IMG/VR virus record: IMGVR_UViG_3300044727_000119
Span: 1-40,036 of that record
DNA: 40,036 nucleotides
Source: a virus
Direction: 5' to 3' (one strand)
Of the stretch, positions 1-7,532 are shown piece after piece. How positions within the stretch are numbered: the first letter of the stretch is position 1; every line of letters begins with the position of its first letter. Position numbers and translations under genes: made by a program. The notes under the pieces were generated by a model. It saw only the letters and a list, made by a program, of their open reading frames with translations, ran no database searches and had not been told where the DNA came from.

Positions 1-447
1 GATGCCTTGGCGTCTGCCCTCGATGCCGGGAGACCACCAGAGCAGGCTAAGGAAACCGCACTGACCCGGACCTCTGGCAGCATCTCCCGGCATGTCCTGA
101 ACGGGGGGCGGGAAACCATCCTGCGCTCCGTTGCCGAGGACAGAGAAGCGCTGGGCTGGGGGCGGGTGACGGATGGCGATCCCTGCGCATTCTGCGCCAT
201 GCTTGCCGGTCGCGGCCCTGTCTACCAAGAGGACACGGTCGGCTTCGAGGCTCACGATGAATGTGGCTGCGGCGCCGAGCCCGTGTACTACCGAGATGCC
301 CCATGGCCGGGCCGCTCCCGCGAGTTCCACGACATGTACAACGAAGCCCTACTGCAGGCCCGCCAGGACGGCACGATGGCGACCGGTACCAGCAATGACC
401 TTCTGAACACCTTTCGCCGGTTCTACGACCGCCAGCGGTCGCAGTAG
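1..447 (+). CDS. MuF-like capsid morphogenesis protein, 5' truncated
   Basis: This is the C-terminal 148 residues of a minor head protein of the MuF/VG15 type. The frame is open to the first base of the window, so the true start lies upstream and the internal TTG at position 7 is not a real start. The visible part carries the typical cysteine pattern of the family: a CAFC pair around residue 60, followed by HDECGC about 25 residues later, which probably forms a metal-binding knuckle. Family members sit just inside the portal and travel with the DNA or help head assembly. Its place immediately before scaffold and coat genes fits that role. The C-terminus is basic and helical. Identification rests on the motif and on gene order. 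Confidence 0.75.
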   Translation, partial: DALASALDAGRPPEQAKETALTRTSGSISRHVLNGGRETILRSVAEDREALGWGRVTDGDPCAFCAMLAGRGPVYQEDTVGFEAHDECGCGAEPVYYRDAPWPGRSREFHDMYNEALLQARQDGTMATGTSNDLLNTFRRFYDRQRSQ

Positions 448-565
448 CACGAACCGGTTCCGACTTCGCGCTGAACGCGCGAGTCCCGTAGCGCATCGCC
501 CCGAAGGGGCCGGGCGCGATCCCGTGTCCCCGAAAGGGGGCGCATCACAACACGAAGGGGGCCTA
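448..565 (+). promoter_or_regulatory. Hairpin-rich leader before scaffold gene
   Basis: This 118-base gap holds two small inverted repeats built from runs of C and G, CCCCGAAGGGG near 501 and CCCCGAAAGGGG near 528. There is no U-tract, so intrinsic termination is unlikely. The hairpins may stabilise or space the capsid mRNA. The scaffold gene's purine-rich ribosome binding site (GAAGGGGG) ends the gap. Confidence 0.35.
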
Positions 566-1177
566 ATGGCCGACGAGAGCACCGAGACCGAGGAGAAGGC
601 CGAGGTCGAGGAGACCGAAGAGGGCACGACCGAAGAGTCAACCGAAGAGGGCACGACCGAAGAGTCGGAGCAGGAGGCGTCCGAGGAGGGCAAATCCGGC
701 GAGGACTGGGAGGCCAAGGCGCGCAAGCGGTCAATCACCATCAAGACCGAACGCAAAAAACGCGAAGACGCCGAAGCCAAAGTCAAAGAGTACGAAGACG
801 CCCAAAAGTCGGACAGCGAGAAGCTGACCGAGAAGGCGACCACGGCTGAGGGTCGCGCGAACCAGGCGGAGGCGAAAGCGGTTCGCCTAGAGATCGCGAT
901 CGACAAAGGACTCACCGGTAAACAGGCGCGGGCATTCGCCAAGCGTCTGGTCGGTGAGACGCAGGAGGAGCTCGAAGAGGACGCAGACGAACTGCTGGCC
1001 TCATTCAAGCCCAAAGCGGAAGACGAGGAGACCGAGGAGGCGTCCGAGGAGGGCAAGCCCGAGGTCAAGCGTCGGCCCACCGAAAAGACGAAGCGCACCG
1101 GCGCGACGTCTCGCAAGGAGCCCGAGGAGATGGACCCGGACAAGTTGGCCGAGGCCATCCCCACCACGGGCTTCTAG
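566..1177 (+). CDS. Capsid scaffolding protein
   Basis: This 203-residue protein is highly acidic and helical, as phage scaffolds usually are. The first third is dominated by Glu and Thr in imperfect repeats (EEGTTEES occurs twice). The middle is a long charged helix suited to coiled-coil dimerisation, and the tail is basic (KRRPTEKTKRTG), the part that normally contacts the coat protein. Scaffolds guide procapsid assembly and are then removed. Its location directly upstream of the coat gene is the main support. I place the start at the ATG preceded by GAAGGGGG. A GTG 14 codons upstream is possible but would translate the hairpin leader. Sequence repeats in the first third could make this region prone to length variation. 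Confidence 0.85.
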   Translation: MADESTETEEKAEVEETEEGTTEESTEEGTTEESEQEASEEGKSGEDWEAKARKRSITIKTERKKREDAEAKVKEYEDAQKSDSEKLTEKATTAEGRANQAEAKAVRLEIAIDKGLTGKQARAFAKRLVGETQEELEEDADELLASFKPKAEDEETEEASEEGKPEVKRRPTEKTKRTGATSRKEPEEMDPDKLAEAIPTTGF

Positions 1178-1247
1178 TCCGTCTCGCACTGCACCGCCGT
1201 TGGTGGTTGCTCGCGAGTCACCTCTACAGAGATAGGAGTGATCGCCA

Positions 1248-2219
1248 ATGGCGAATGCATTTGAAAACCCCCAGAAGCTGACCAACCAGGGGCTTGGTCT
1301 GCTCAAGCGGGAACTGATCCTGCCCCGACTCATCGAGCGCAAGGGCATCGACGAATACAAGGGCGCGAAAAACTCGACGGTCGACATCAAGATCCCGTCG
1401 CTTCTGAAAGGTCGCGACTACGAGTGGCGTACGCGCAACTCGGCGATCCAGACGGATGACCTCGAGGAGTTCAGCATTCCGGTCGCGCTGAACAAACACC
1501 CCTACAGCGCCGTCGGACTGACCGACGAGGAGGAGACCCTGGATCTGATCTCCTGGGGCGAGCAGGTTGCCCGACCGCAGATCCGGGCGGTCGCCGAGAA
1601 ACTGGAGGGCTACGTCGCGGAAGCGATGGAAGACGATGCCAGCTATCGGCACGAGATCGACTGGGAGCAGGGCGACCCTGACGCCGACGATCGCTCCTTT
1701 TTCCGGGCGGCCGTGCGCTGTCGCAAACTCCTCAACGACGAGAACGTCCCGGTGGAGGGGCGGGTGCTGCTCCTGGGCTCCTCGGCCGAGGAGGCCGCGC
1801 TGAACTCCAAGCACCTCCTAGAGGCGGACAAGTCCGGCACCACGGGTGTCCTGCGGGAGGCGATCATCGGTCGCATCGCCGGGTTCACGGTTATCGGGAA
1901 CTGCAACTCGATCGACCCGGACTTCGCGGTCGCGTTCCACTCGACGGCGTTCGCTCTCGGCAACGTCGCCCCGGTGGTCCCCGACGGCGTCAGCAAGGGG
2001 GCCACGATCGTCGCCGACTCGCTGGCGATGCGCTGGATCAAAGACTACGACGCGCCCTACCTGCGTGATCGTTCGGTCTACTCCGCGTTCGCCGGGGCGG
2101 TCAGCGTCGAGGACGGACGCATCCTCGACGTGGAGAGCGCCGACTTCGGGGAGCTGACCGAAGAGAACGTGCGAGCGGTGAAGATCAACTTCACCCCGTT
2201 CGAAGTCGAAGGCTCCTAA
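1248..2219 (+). CDS. Major capsid protein, P22 coat-like
   Basis: This 323-residue protein forms the shell of the icosahedral head. Residues 20-90 contain the N-arm and the pattern of long polar strands (TVDIKIPSLLKGRDYEWR) seen in P22-type Gp5 coat proteins with the HK97 fold. A long spine helix follows near residues 105-130 (ARPQIRAVAEKLEGYV). The C-terminal half has the alternating strands and loops of the A domain. Start is ATG with a clear AGGAG seven or more bases upstream. The 70-base gap before it may hold a separate promoter, which I cannot identify confidently. It is followed by the head-tail connector genes, as in most siphoviruses. The assignment to the P22 branch is from sequence style, not from a search. 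Confidence 0.88.
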   Translation: MANAFENPQKLTNQGLGLLKRELILPRLIERKGIDEYKGAKNSTVDIKIPSLLKGRDYEWRTRNSAIQTDDLEEFSIPVALNKHPYSAVGLTDEEETLDLISWGEQVARPQIRAVAEKLEGYVAEAMEDDASYRHEIDWEQGDPDADDRSFFRAAVRCRKLLNDENVPVEGRVLLLGSSAEEAALNSKHLLEADKSGTTGVLREAIIGRIAGFTVIGNCNSIDPDFAVAFHSTAFALGNVAPVVPDGVSKGATIVADSLAMRWIKDYDAPYLRDRSVYSAFAGAVSVEDGRILDVESADFGELTEENVRAVKINFTPFEVEGS

Positions 2220-2280
2220 ACGGAGCTGAGGAATCGGGGGCTGGTCGCTAACGCGGCCGGCCCTCGCTTCTCGCCTGCCG

Positions 2281-2724
2281 ATGGCACTCGCGACCAAAGC
2301 TGACTTCGAAGTCCGCCACGGGCCGTTGCTCGACGGTGAAGAGGCTCGCGTGGAGGCGCTCCTCGAGGACGCCACTGCCCTGATCGAAGCCGAGCTTTCC
2401 GGTGTGGAAGTCTCGTGGCTCGGCGAGACTTCGGCGGAGGATCCGCCCGCCGCGGTGAAGGCGGTGTGCATTCAGGTTGCCTACCGCGTCTGGAGCAATC
2501 CAGACAGCGTGGCGCGGGAGGAACTGGGTGAGGTTGCCCGGACCTATCGAGGTACCGACCAAGCGGACGCTCTCTGGCTAACCGTCAACGAGGCTCGGTT
2601 GGTGAGGAAAGTTGCCGGCAGCGGCTCGACCTTCCAGTCGATCACCGTCGAGACGCCCTATTCGGGAGATCCCGACGAACCGCACCCGATGGACTTCTGG
2701 CCGCTGGAAGAAGAAGGCTCGTGA
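2281..2724 (+). CDS. Head-tail adaptor, Gp19/Gp15-like
   Basis: This 147-residue protein resembles the Gp19/Gp15/Gp42 (gp6-like) head-tail connector family, which docks beneath the portal after DNA packaging. The visible signature is an N-terminal helical bundle (KADFEVRHG, then EEARVEALLEDATALIEAEL), a loop with Pro residues, and a second helix pair (AAVKAVCIQVAYRVW). These match the short four-helix fold of the family. The C-terminal 50 residues are less ordered. It begins 61 bases after the coat gene and overlaps the next gene by four bases, so it is co-translated with the first glycosyltransferase. That coupling ties the glycosyltransferase cassette to late structural expression. Confidence 0.75.
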   Translation: MALATKADFEVRHGPLLDGEEARVEALLEDATALIEAELSGVEVSWLGETSAEDPPAAVKAVCIQVAYRVWSNPDSVAREELGEVARTYRGTDQADALWLTVNEARLVRKVAGSGSTFQSITVETPYSGDPDEPHPMDFWPLEEEGS

Positions 2725-3389
2725 ACGTCGCGATCCTTGTTCCAACTTTGGGCCGCGCCGATGCGCTGGCCCCACTGCTCCAGAACCTCTGCCAGGTCAC
2801 CGAATTTCGTTACCGGGTCTACTTCGTGGTCGATCGAGAGGACCAGGAGACCCGGCATGTGCTAGAGACGATGCCGGGATTCGACTTCGTAACGGTGGTA
2901 TGTGACGGCACCTTCCCGGAGAAGACCAATGCTGGGTACAGGGCTTCATCTGAGGAGCTGGTTGCTCCACTGGCCGACGATGTGGTCTTTCGCGCTGGCT
3001 GGCTCGAGGCAGCGCTGCCGCACTTCGAAGCTGGATGGCAGGTGGTCGGGACCTACGATCGCACGCCGGTAACGGATGGCGGATGGCATGTCACGATGCC
3101 GATCCTTCGGCGCTCCTACATCGAAGGTCCGGGGGCGGCCTGGGGTGAGACCGACACGGTCTTCCACGAAGGGCTACATCACAATTTCACGGACACCGAG
3201 CTCTGGCAGCTCGCTCGGCATCGAGACGTGGCTGTCTTCGAGCCTGAGTCGGTCATCGAGCATCGGCACCCGCAGTGGGGGACCCGGCCGGCCGACGCGA
3301 CTGACGCCAAGGGCAACGGTCAAAACTGGGAGGCCGATGAGGCGCTCTTCATCCGCCGCAAGGAGGAATGGAGCGCGGTTCCAGCATGA
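2721..3389 (+). CDS. Glycosyltransferase, GT2-like (GT-A fold)
   Basis: This 222-residue protein starts with a classic GT-A nucleotide-sugar entry strand (MNVAILVPTLGRADALAPLL). A second strand and a DDV acidic motif follow near residue 91 (PLADDVVFRAGWLEAAL), a good candidate for metal and sugar-nucleotide binding. HxFTDTELW near residues 154-162 resembles the acceptor-side region in which a carboxylate acts as base. It probably transfers a sugar from a UDP- or GDP-sugar to an acceptor in the cytoplasm. The start is a GTG within the GTGA overlap with the adaptor gene. The neighbours on the + strand are two more glycosyltransferases. Virion protein glycosylation is a plausible role, because some actinobacteriophages modify capsid or tail proteins this way, but the acceptor is unknown. 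Confidence 0.8.
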   Translation: MNVAILVPTLGRADALAPLLQNLCQVTEFRYRVYFVVDREDQETRHVLETMPGFDFVTVVCDGTFPEKTNAGYRASSEELVAPLADDVVFRAGWLEAALPHFEAGWQVVGTYDRTPVTDGGWHVTMPILRRSYIEGPGAAWGETDTVFHEGLHHNFTDTELWQLARHRDVAVFEPESVIEHRHPQWGTRPADATDAKGNGQNWEADEALFIRRKEEWSAVPA

Positions 3390-4729
3390 GGGTGGTAGCC
3401 CTGGTTCCCCGGCTCGCTGATGGTGGTGAGCGCGATCGTCTGTGGCGGTGGTGCAAGCGCTATTGGGCTGAGCAGTTTCCTGATCTTCTTCTGGTGGAAG
3501 GCCATGATCCGACCGATGGCCCGTTCAATCGCTCGGCAGCACTGAACGCGGCGGCAGAGGGCGAGTGGGACGTGGCGGTCATCCTTGATGCCGACACGAT
3601 CCTTGACGCTGAGTCGATCCGGCGGGGTATCGCCCTCGCCTCGGAGGCCGGGCGCCTGGTCCTTCCCTTCTCAGATCGGTGTCTGGTGAGCCGACAGGGG
3701 ACGCGGAAGATCCTGGACGGCTACCGAGGTTCGTGGCGACGCTTCGTGACAGCCCGGCAAACCCCTTCGGACTCCTACGTCTACATCTCTGGTTGCCAGG
3801 TAGTTCCGCGGGCGCTGTGGGATGAGATCGGCGGATTCGACGAGCGCTTTGAGTCCTACGGTGGCGAGGACGATGCTTTCCACGCCGCCTCCGTGGCCCT
3901 GACGGGGCACGATGCTCGGGAGGATCGACCGGAGGGGAGCTGCTGGCATCTCTGGCATCGGCCCTCGCCTGAGGCTCGGAATCGGCCGGCGCGAAAGCTG
4001 GTCGCGGCCCTCGCCGACCGCTACACGAGCTGCGTGCGGGACCGCGAACGGATGCGGGCGTTGCTCGATGAGCCGCGGACGCCCGATCAGATTGTCCTCT
4101 CCGTTCTGACCTGCCCCGGCCGCGACACGCTCGAGCAGACGATCGCCTCGCTGGATGAGCAGCTCGACGGGCCGGTGGGGCGCAAGATCATCTGTGTCGA
4201 TGCCGAGGAGGTTCACTTCGATCCCTTCTCAGGCTGGGAGGCGATCCCGATGGGTCCCTCTCAGGGCTACACGACCGCGATGCGTCGATGCCAGGAGATC
4301 GAGATGGGGTCGGGGCAGGCCTGGGTGGCCCACTGCGAGGACGATGTGCTGCTCAACCGACCCGTCGACCTCGACGAGATGCAGTTGGTCATGGAGGAGC
4401 ATCCTGACCTCGCCCAGCTCTCGCTCAAGCGCCAGGCAGTTCATCCGGAGGAGGTCGAGGTGGGGGACATGCTCGCCTGGCGGCCGGAAGGGACCTTCGA
4501 GGAGCGAGATGGGCATATCGCCCACCGTGCCTTCTGGGCCGCGACGTTCTCGCTGACTCGGCGGCGGTTCCTTGCGGAGCACCCGTGGCCCCTGCAGGGG
4601 GACTCGGAGCGGCGGTTCGGTAATCAACTCTTCCGTCAGACGCGCCTGCGTGGCGGGATTCTGGGTGGCTTGGAGGACGCGCCGCGGATGACGCACATCG
4701 GCCATGAGAGGGCGGGCGTTGGCTACTGA
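3386..4729 (+). CDS. Two-domain glycosyltransferase
   Basis: This 447-residue protein appears to be a fusion of two GT-A domains. Domain 1 (about 1-220) has MRVVALVPRL, the ILDADTILD metal-binding motif, and GGFDERFESYGGEDDAF, a hallmark of GT2/GT7-type enzymes where the ED pair contributes the catalytic base. Domain 2 (about 235-447) restarts with IVLSVLTCPGRDTLEQTI and has HCEDDVLL as its own acidic motif. I take the ATG in the ATGA overlap with the preceding gene as start. An in-frame ATG six codons earlier is also possible. The two domains could add two different sugars in sequence, or one may be structural. The gene ends just before a bidirectional-looking hairpin. Confidence 0.8.
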   Translation: MRVVALVPRLADGGERDRLWRWCKRYWAEQFPDLLLVEGHDPTDGPFNRSAALNAAAEGEWDVAVILDADTILDAESIRRGIALASEAGRLVLPFSDRCLVSRQGTRKILDGYRGSWRRFVTARQTPSDSYVYISGCQVVPRALWDEIGGFDERFESYGGEDDAFHAASVALTGHDAREDRPEGSCWHLWHRPSPEARNRPARKLVAALADRYTSCVRDRERMRALLDEPRTPDQIVLSVLTCPGRDTLEQTIASLDEQLDGPVGRKIICVDAEEVHFDPFSGWEAIPMGPSQGYTTAMRRCQEIEMGSGQAWVAHCEDDVLLNRPVDLDEMQLVMEEHPDLAQLSLKRQAVHPEEVEVGDMLAWRPEGTFEERDGHIAHRAFWAATFSLTRRRFLAEHPWPLQGDSERRFGNQLFRQTRLRGGILGGLEDAPRMTHIGHERAGVGY

Positions 4730-4737
4730 ACGCAAAC

Positions 4738-4758
4738 GACCCGCCACGGGGGCGGGTC
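4738..4758. terminator. Hairpin between convergent genes
   Basis: GACCCGCC and GGCGGGTC form a perfect 8-bp stem with a 5-base loop. It lies between the end of the + strand glycosyltransferase at 4729 and the end of the - strand gene at 4794. There is no long U-tract on either strand, so it may act as a weak or factor-assisted bidirectional terminator. Confidence 0.45.
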
Positions 4759-4793
4759 GATGCGCAGAGCGGGCGAAGTTGGAGACAGGCCCG

Positions 4794-5003
4794 CTAAGTT
4801 TCGGCAGCGACGCGGTTGCGAGACTTTCGTTCTTCGACTCCTCCATCGAGTGCGCGCGCGGCGGCGAGATATGCATCCTTGCTCTCATCGCGGGTTGCGA
4901 ACCAGCGCGTCCACCCGTGGTCAACTTCTGACAAGGTCGCGCGCCACTCCATATGCGCCTCGTAAAGCTTCTGGGCCAGCGAGTCGGCCAGTCGATCGTC
5001 CAT
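4794..5003 (-). CDS. Small opposite-strand protein in glycosyltransferase cassette
   Basis: A 69-residue protein is encoded against the direction of the head operon. I do not recognise the family. It is mostly helical with many charged residues and four tryptophans or nearby aromatics in the middle (HMEWRATLSEVDHGWTRWF), and a basic C-terminal tail. The start is chosen at an ATG preceded by GGAGGGA on the - strand. An upstream in-frame ATG at 5045 would add a very basic 14-residue extension without a good ribosome site. No membrane segment is visible. Having its own strong ribosome site on the antisense strand suggests independent expression, perhaps in the lysogen. Reality is supported by the ribosome site and by the absence of any + strand gene here. 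Confidence 0.55.
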   Translation of the reverse strand: MDDRLADSLAQKLYEAHMEWRATLSEVDHGWTRWFATRDESKDAYLAAARALDGGVEERKSRNRVAAET

Positions 5004-5068
5004 CTCGGGTCTCCCTCCGAGTAGTCGCTTTTTTCGTTTGCCCATCCTATCGCTGGGGAGGCTCGGGT

Positions 5069-5746
5069 TTGGTCACTGTCGTAGTGCCTTTTCGCGGAGG
5101 TTGCCCCTACCGCGAGAGAGCATGGGAGTGGGTACAGGCCCGCTACGTCGAGCACCATCCTGACTGGGAAGTAATTGAGGCTTCGGCGCCAGAGGGGCCG
5201 TGGTCCAAGGGAGCCGCGGTCAACCCGGTGGTGCGGGGGTGCGACGCCGAGATCGTCATTCAGGCCGATTCGGACGTGTGGTGTGACGGGCTCGAGCGAG
5301 CCGTCTACGCAGTGATCTGCGGACAAGCTGAATGGGCAGTTCCTCATCGCCTGGTTCACAGGCTTGGTGAGGAGGCGACTGAAGCAGTGCTTGATGGCGC
5401 GGACTGGCGAGAGCAGACGGACCTCGCACAGAAGCCCTACGAAGGATTCTGGGGCGGTGGGGTTGTGGTCGGCCGACGCGACGCGCTTCTTGACTGCCTG
5501 ATCGATCCACGGTTTCGATCTTGGGGGCAGGAGGACGAATCATGGGCGCTCGCGCTTAGTTGCCTGCGAGGCAAAGGGTGGCGAGGGGAGGCCGACCTGA
5601 TCCATTGCTGGCACCCGCCAGCCGAACGTCAGAACCGCCGGTATGGGTCACGAGAGAACCGTGCCCTCCACAGCCGCTATCGCCGGGCCCGCCGTGACCC
5701 GAGACGAATGCGAGCCCTTCTTCAGGAGGCGAGAGACCAAGGATGA
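5069..5746 (+). CDS. Glycosyltransferase, GT2-like, third of cassette
   Basis: This 225-residue enzyme begins MVTVVVPFRGGCPYRERAW, a GT-A first strand. The metal-binding acidic motif is QADSDVW near residue 70. The later GFWGGGVVVGRRDALL and WGQEDESWALAL segments match the GGG and ED signatures of GT2/GT27-like enzymes, where the aspartate or glutamate acts as base. The start is a TTG with GGGGAGG eight bases upstream. A much longer upstream open frame from 4760 has no coding character and covers the opposite-strand gene, so I rejected it. The stop overlaps the head-closure gene by four bases (ATGA), so translation of this enzyme is coupled to a structural gene. The acceptor is unknown. Confidence 0.8.
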   Translation: MVTVVVPFRGGCPYRERAWEWVQARYVEHHPDWEVIEASAPEGPWSKGAAVNPVVRGCDAEIVIQADSDVWCDGLERAVYAVICGQAEWAVPHRLVHRLGEEATEAVLDGADWREQTDLAQKPYEGFWGGGVVVGRRDALLDCLIDPRFRSWGQEDESWALALSCLRGKGWRGEADLIHCWHPPAERQNRRYGSRENRALHSRYRRARRDPRRMRALLQEARDQG

Positions 5747-6096
5747 GCGTCACGCGGATGATGACGAGGACGGCGACGATCCATCGCGAGATCGAGACCG
5801 AGGCAAAGGATCGCGGCGGCAACGCTTTGATGGAGTCCGCCGAAGAGGAGGTCCGCTGCGCGTTTCAGCAGAAGCACCGCGCCGAGCACGAAGACGGTGG
5901 CGAGATCTCCGACACGCTCTGGACCCTCTACCTGCCATTCGGAACCGAGATCGACATGGGTGACTCGATCGTCGTCGAAGGCCGCCGCTACGAGGTGGTT
6001 GGGGAGCCGTGGAGCGCCCAGGAAGGGTCGCGCTCGATGTGGCACCTAGAGGCGTCCGTGCAGAGGACTGCTGGGGCAGGAGGCGGCGGATCGTGA
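5743..6096 (+). CDS. Head closure / head-tail stopper protein
   Basis: This 117-residue protein has the small beta-barrel pattern of SPP1 gp16-like head-closure proteins: an N-terminal strand with Thr-rich sequence (RTATIHRE), a stretch of alternating strands, and DSIVVEGRRYEVVGEPW, which is very typical of the family. These proteins seal the filled head and bind the tail. The gene is coupled by 4-base overlaps to both neighbours. A Gly-rich C-terminal tail is present. Position in the order adaptor, closure, neck, major tail supports the assignment. Confidence 0.75.
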   Translation: MSVTRMMTRTATIHREIETEAKDRGGNALMESAEEEVRCAFQQKHRAEHEDGGEISDTLWTLYLPFGTEIDMGDSIVVEGRRYEVVGEPWSAQEGSRSMWHLEASVQRTAGAGGGGS

Positions 6097-6527
6097 GCGA
6101 ACCGGTTGAGCTTCTCGATATGTCGGCCATCGTCTGCGACTACCTGCGCGAGCAGGCGGCTGTGCAGGCCCTGGTAGGAGACCGGGTGGCCACCCGGTCG
6201 CCCGATGATTTCGAAAAACCGTGGGTGCGGGTGACGATGCTCGACCCCCAGAATGCCACCGGCAACTCGCAGGTGGAGTGGCTGGTTTCCTACTACCTGC
6301 AGATCGACTGCTATGCGGGTGCGCCGAACCTCTTTCACGAGGAAGCTTTCGATCTGGCGCGAGCGGTGCGGGTTGCGCTCACGGCTTTACTCGATGTCGA
6401 CCTCGAAGACGCTGTGGTGACCGCCATCGGATTCGCCTCGATGCCGAGTCAGCCGGACACCGACCTGAAGCCGGCGCGTGAGCGCGTGATCCTCGATGCG
6501 GAACTCTGGGCGCACCCGCCGCCATGA
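6093..6527 (+). CDS. Tail terminator / tail completion protein
   Basis: This 144-residue protein sits where siphoviruses encode the neck protein that caps the tail tube. It has an N-terminal helix (MSAIVCDYLREQAAVQALV), a strand GDRVATR, and a beta pair with SYYLQIDCYAG, a layout common to tail completion proteins of the gpU/DUF3168 kind. The start is the GTG in a GTGA overlap, with GGCAGGAGG about ten bases upstream. A longer frame from 6009 adds an implausible Arg-rich leader and overlaps the closure gene. Function is inferred mainly from position and size. Confidence 0.65.
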   Translation: MSEPVELLDMSAIVCDYLREQAAVQALVGDRVATRSPDDFEKPWVRVTMLDPQNATGNSQVEWLVSYYLQIDCYAGAPNLFHEEAFDLARAVRVALTALLDVDLEDAVVTAIGFASMPSQPDTDLKPARERVILDAELWAHPPP

Positions 6528-6835
6528 ACCGAGTTCGCTACGTCCCCAACCCAGCCTTTACGACTGAGGTCCAAGAGCAGCCTCAGCACGAGAAGGGGAT
6601 GCGGTCGATCACGAAGACTGCCGCGAAAGCTGTGCGGACGGCGGCGCGGCCGTTCCGCAACACCGGCTACTACGAACGGCGGGTGAAGGCCCGGGCCGAG
6701 TCGGTTGTAGCCACGGACCACTTTTGGTTTCTGAGCGAGTTCGGCAGCGTGAATAACGCTGCCTACGCGCCGTTTCGCCGTGGTCTTCGGGCCGCCGGCA
6801 TCCGCTTGATGATGGATCCCAAGCCGCCTCGCTGA
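6524..6835 (+). CDS. HK97 gp10-like neck / minor tail protein
   Basis: This 103-residue protein is rich in basic residues at the N-terminal half and carries the phrase HFWFLSEFGSVNNAAYAPFRRGL near residues 66-90. That resembles the conserved LVEFGS.....Y.PLRRG segment of HK97 gp10-type neck proteins in actinobacteriophages. It likely helps join tail tube and connector. It overlaps the preceding gene by four bases (ATGA) and is followed by a 118-base gap before the major tail gene. Confidence 0.6.
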   Translation: MNRVRYVPNPAFTTEVQEQPQHEKGMRSITKTAAKAVRTAARPFRNTGYYERRVKARAESVVATDHFWFLSEFGSVNNAAYAPFRRGLRAAGIRLMMDPKPPR

Positions 6836-6953
6836 ACGAACTTCTTCCCAGTAGTGCCCCGCCGGGTGAGTTACCGGCGATTCCTAACGGCCGCCAGCAG
6901 GGCGGCTGAACATGTTCAACCAACCGCCCTGCAGGGCGTAAGGAGGTACTGCT
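6836..6953 (+). promoter_or_regulatory. Leader with three dyads before major tail gene
   Basis: This gap contains a 6-bp hairpin with loop AGCAG (6890-6906), a perfect 12-bp palindrome TGAACATGTTCA (6907-6918), and a perfect 14-bp palindrome CGCCCTGCAGGGCG (6925-6938). A strong AGGAGG follows just before the TTG start. The arrangement suggests RNA processing, stabilisation or a protein-binding site that boosts the abundantly needed tail protein. I see no convincing -35/-10 pair. Confidence 0.45.
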
Positions 6954-7532
6954 TTGGCGCAGAACGCTGAACAGATCAAGGTGGCCGCCAACGGTGGCCT
7001 CTACATCGCCCGATACGATGACGAACCGACTCTGCCGACCGATGTCGAGACGCCTCTCGACCCGCTCTTCGGCGAATTGGGCTACGCCAGTGACGACGGC
7101 GTGACCTTCAACAAGAGCGAGGAGGTCGAGGACATCAACGTTTGGCAGTCGAAGTCGGCTGTCGAGCAGATCGTCACGTCTCGCAACTTCTCGGCCGCGT
7201 CGCAGCTCGCGCAGTGGAACCGGGACACGGTCTCGCTTGCGTTCGGCGGAGGCGAATGGTCAGAACCCGAACCGGGCCTGTACCACTACGAGCCGCCCTC
7301 GGACTACGACCCCCTCACCAAATGGGTTGCGGTCATCGAGACGGTCGTCGGCGAACGGATCGACCGCTGGGTTATCGAGCGGCTGACCGTCACGGGTGAC
7401 ATCGAGGCGCAGGCCGTCAAGAACGCCCCGATGCTGCTCCCGATCACCCTCTCGGCTCTGACCGCGCCTGGGAAAACGCGGGCGTGGTCCTACTGGTCGA
7501 ATGACCCGGCCTACGCGGGAGCCGGCTCCTAA
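6954..7532 (+). CDS. Major tail protein
   Basis: This 192-residue protein should polymerise into the tail tube. It begins MAQNAEQIKVAANGGLYIA and is mainly beta, with the phrases LGYASDDGVTFNKSEEVEDINVWQS and ITLSALTAPGKTRAWSYW that are characteristic of siphoviral tail tube proteins of actinobacteriophages. The start is TTG with a perfect AGGAGG nine bases upstream. A TTG with such a strong ribosome site suggests tuned, high expression. It is followed directly, in TAATG arrangement, by the tail chaperone gene, which is the normal order. Confidence 0.85.
   Translation: MAQNAEQIKVAANGGLYIARYDDEPTLPTDVETPLDPLFGELGYASDDGVTFNKSEEVEDINVWQSKSAVEQIVTSRNFSAASQLAQWNRDTVSLAFGGGEWSEPEPGLYHYEPPSDYDPLTKWVAVIETVVGERIDRWVIERLTVTGDIEAQAVKNAPMLLPITLSALTAPGKTRAWSYWSNDPAYAGAGS

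Noticed and set aside
349-1167. Long - strand ORF opposite the scaffold gene
   Set aside because: Ser-rich mirror of the acidic repeat scaffold; composition is an artefact of GAG/GAA codons on the other strand, and no ribosome site is present.
4760-5068. Upstream extension of the third glycosyltransferase
   Set aside because: Arg-rich translation without GT features; the TTG at 5069 with GGGGAGG fits the GT-A first strand.
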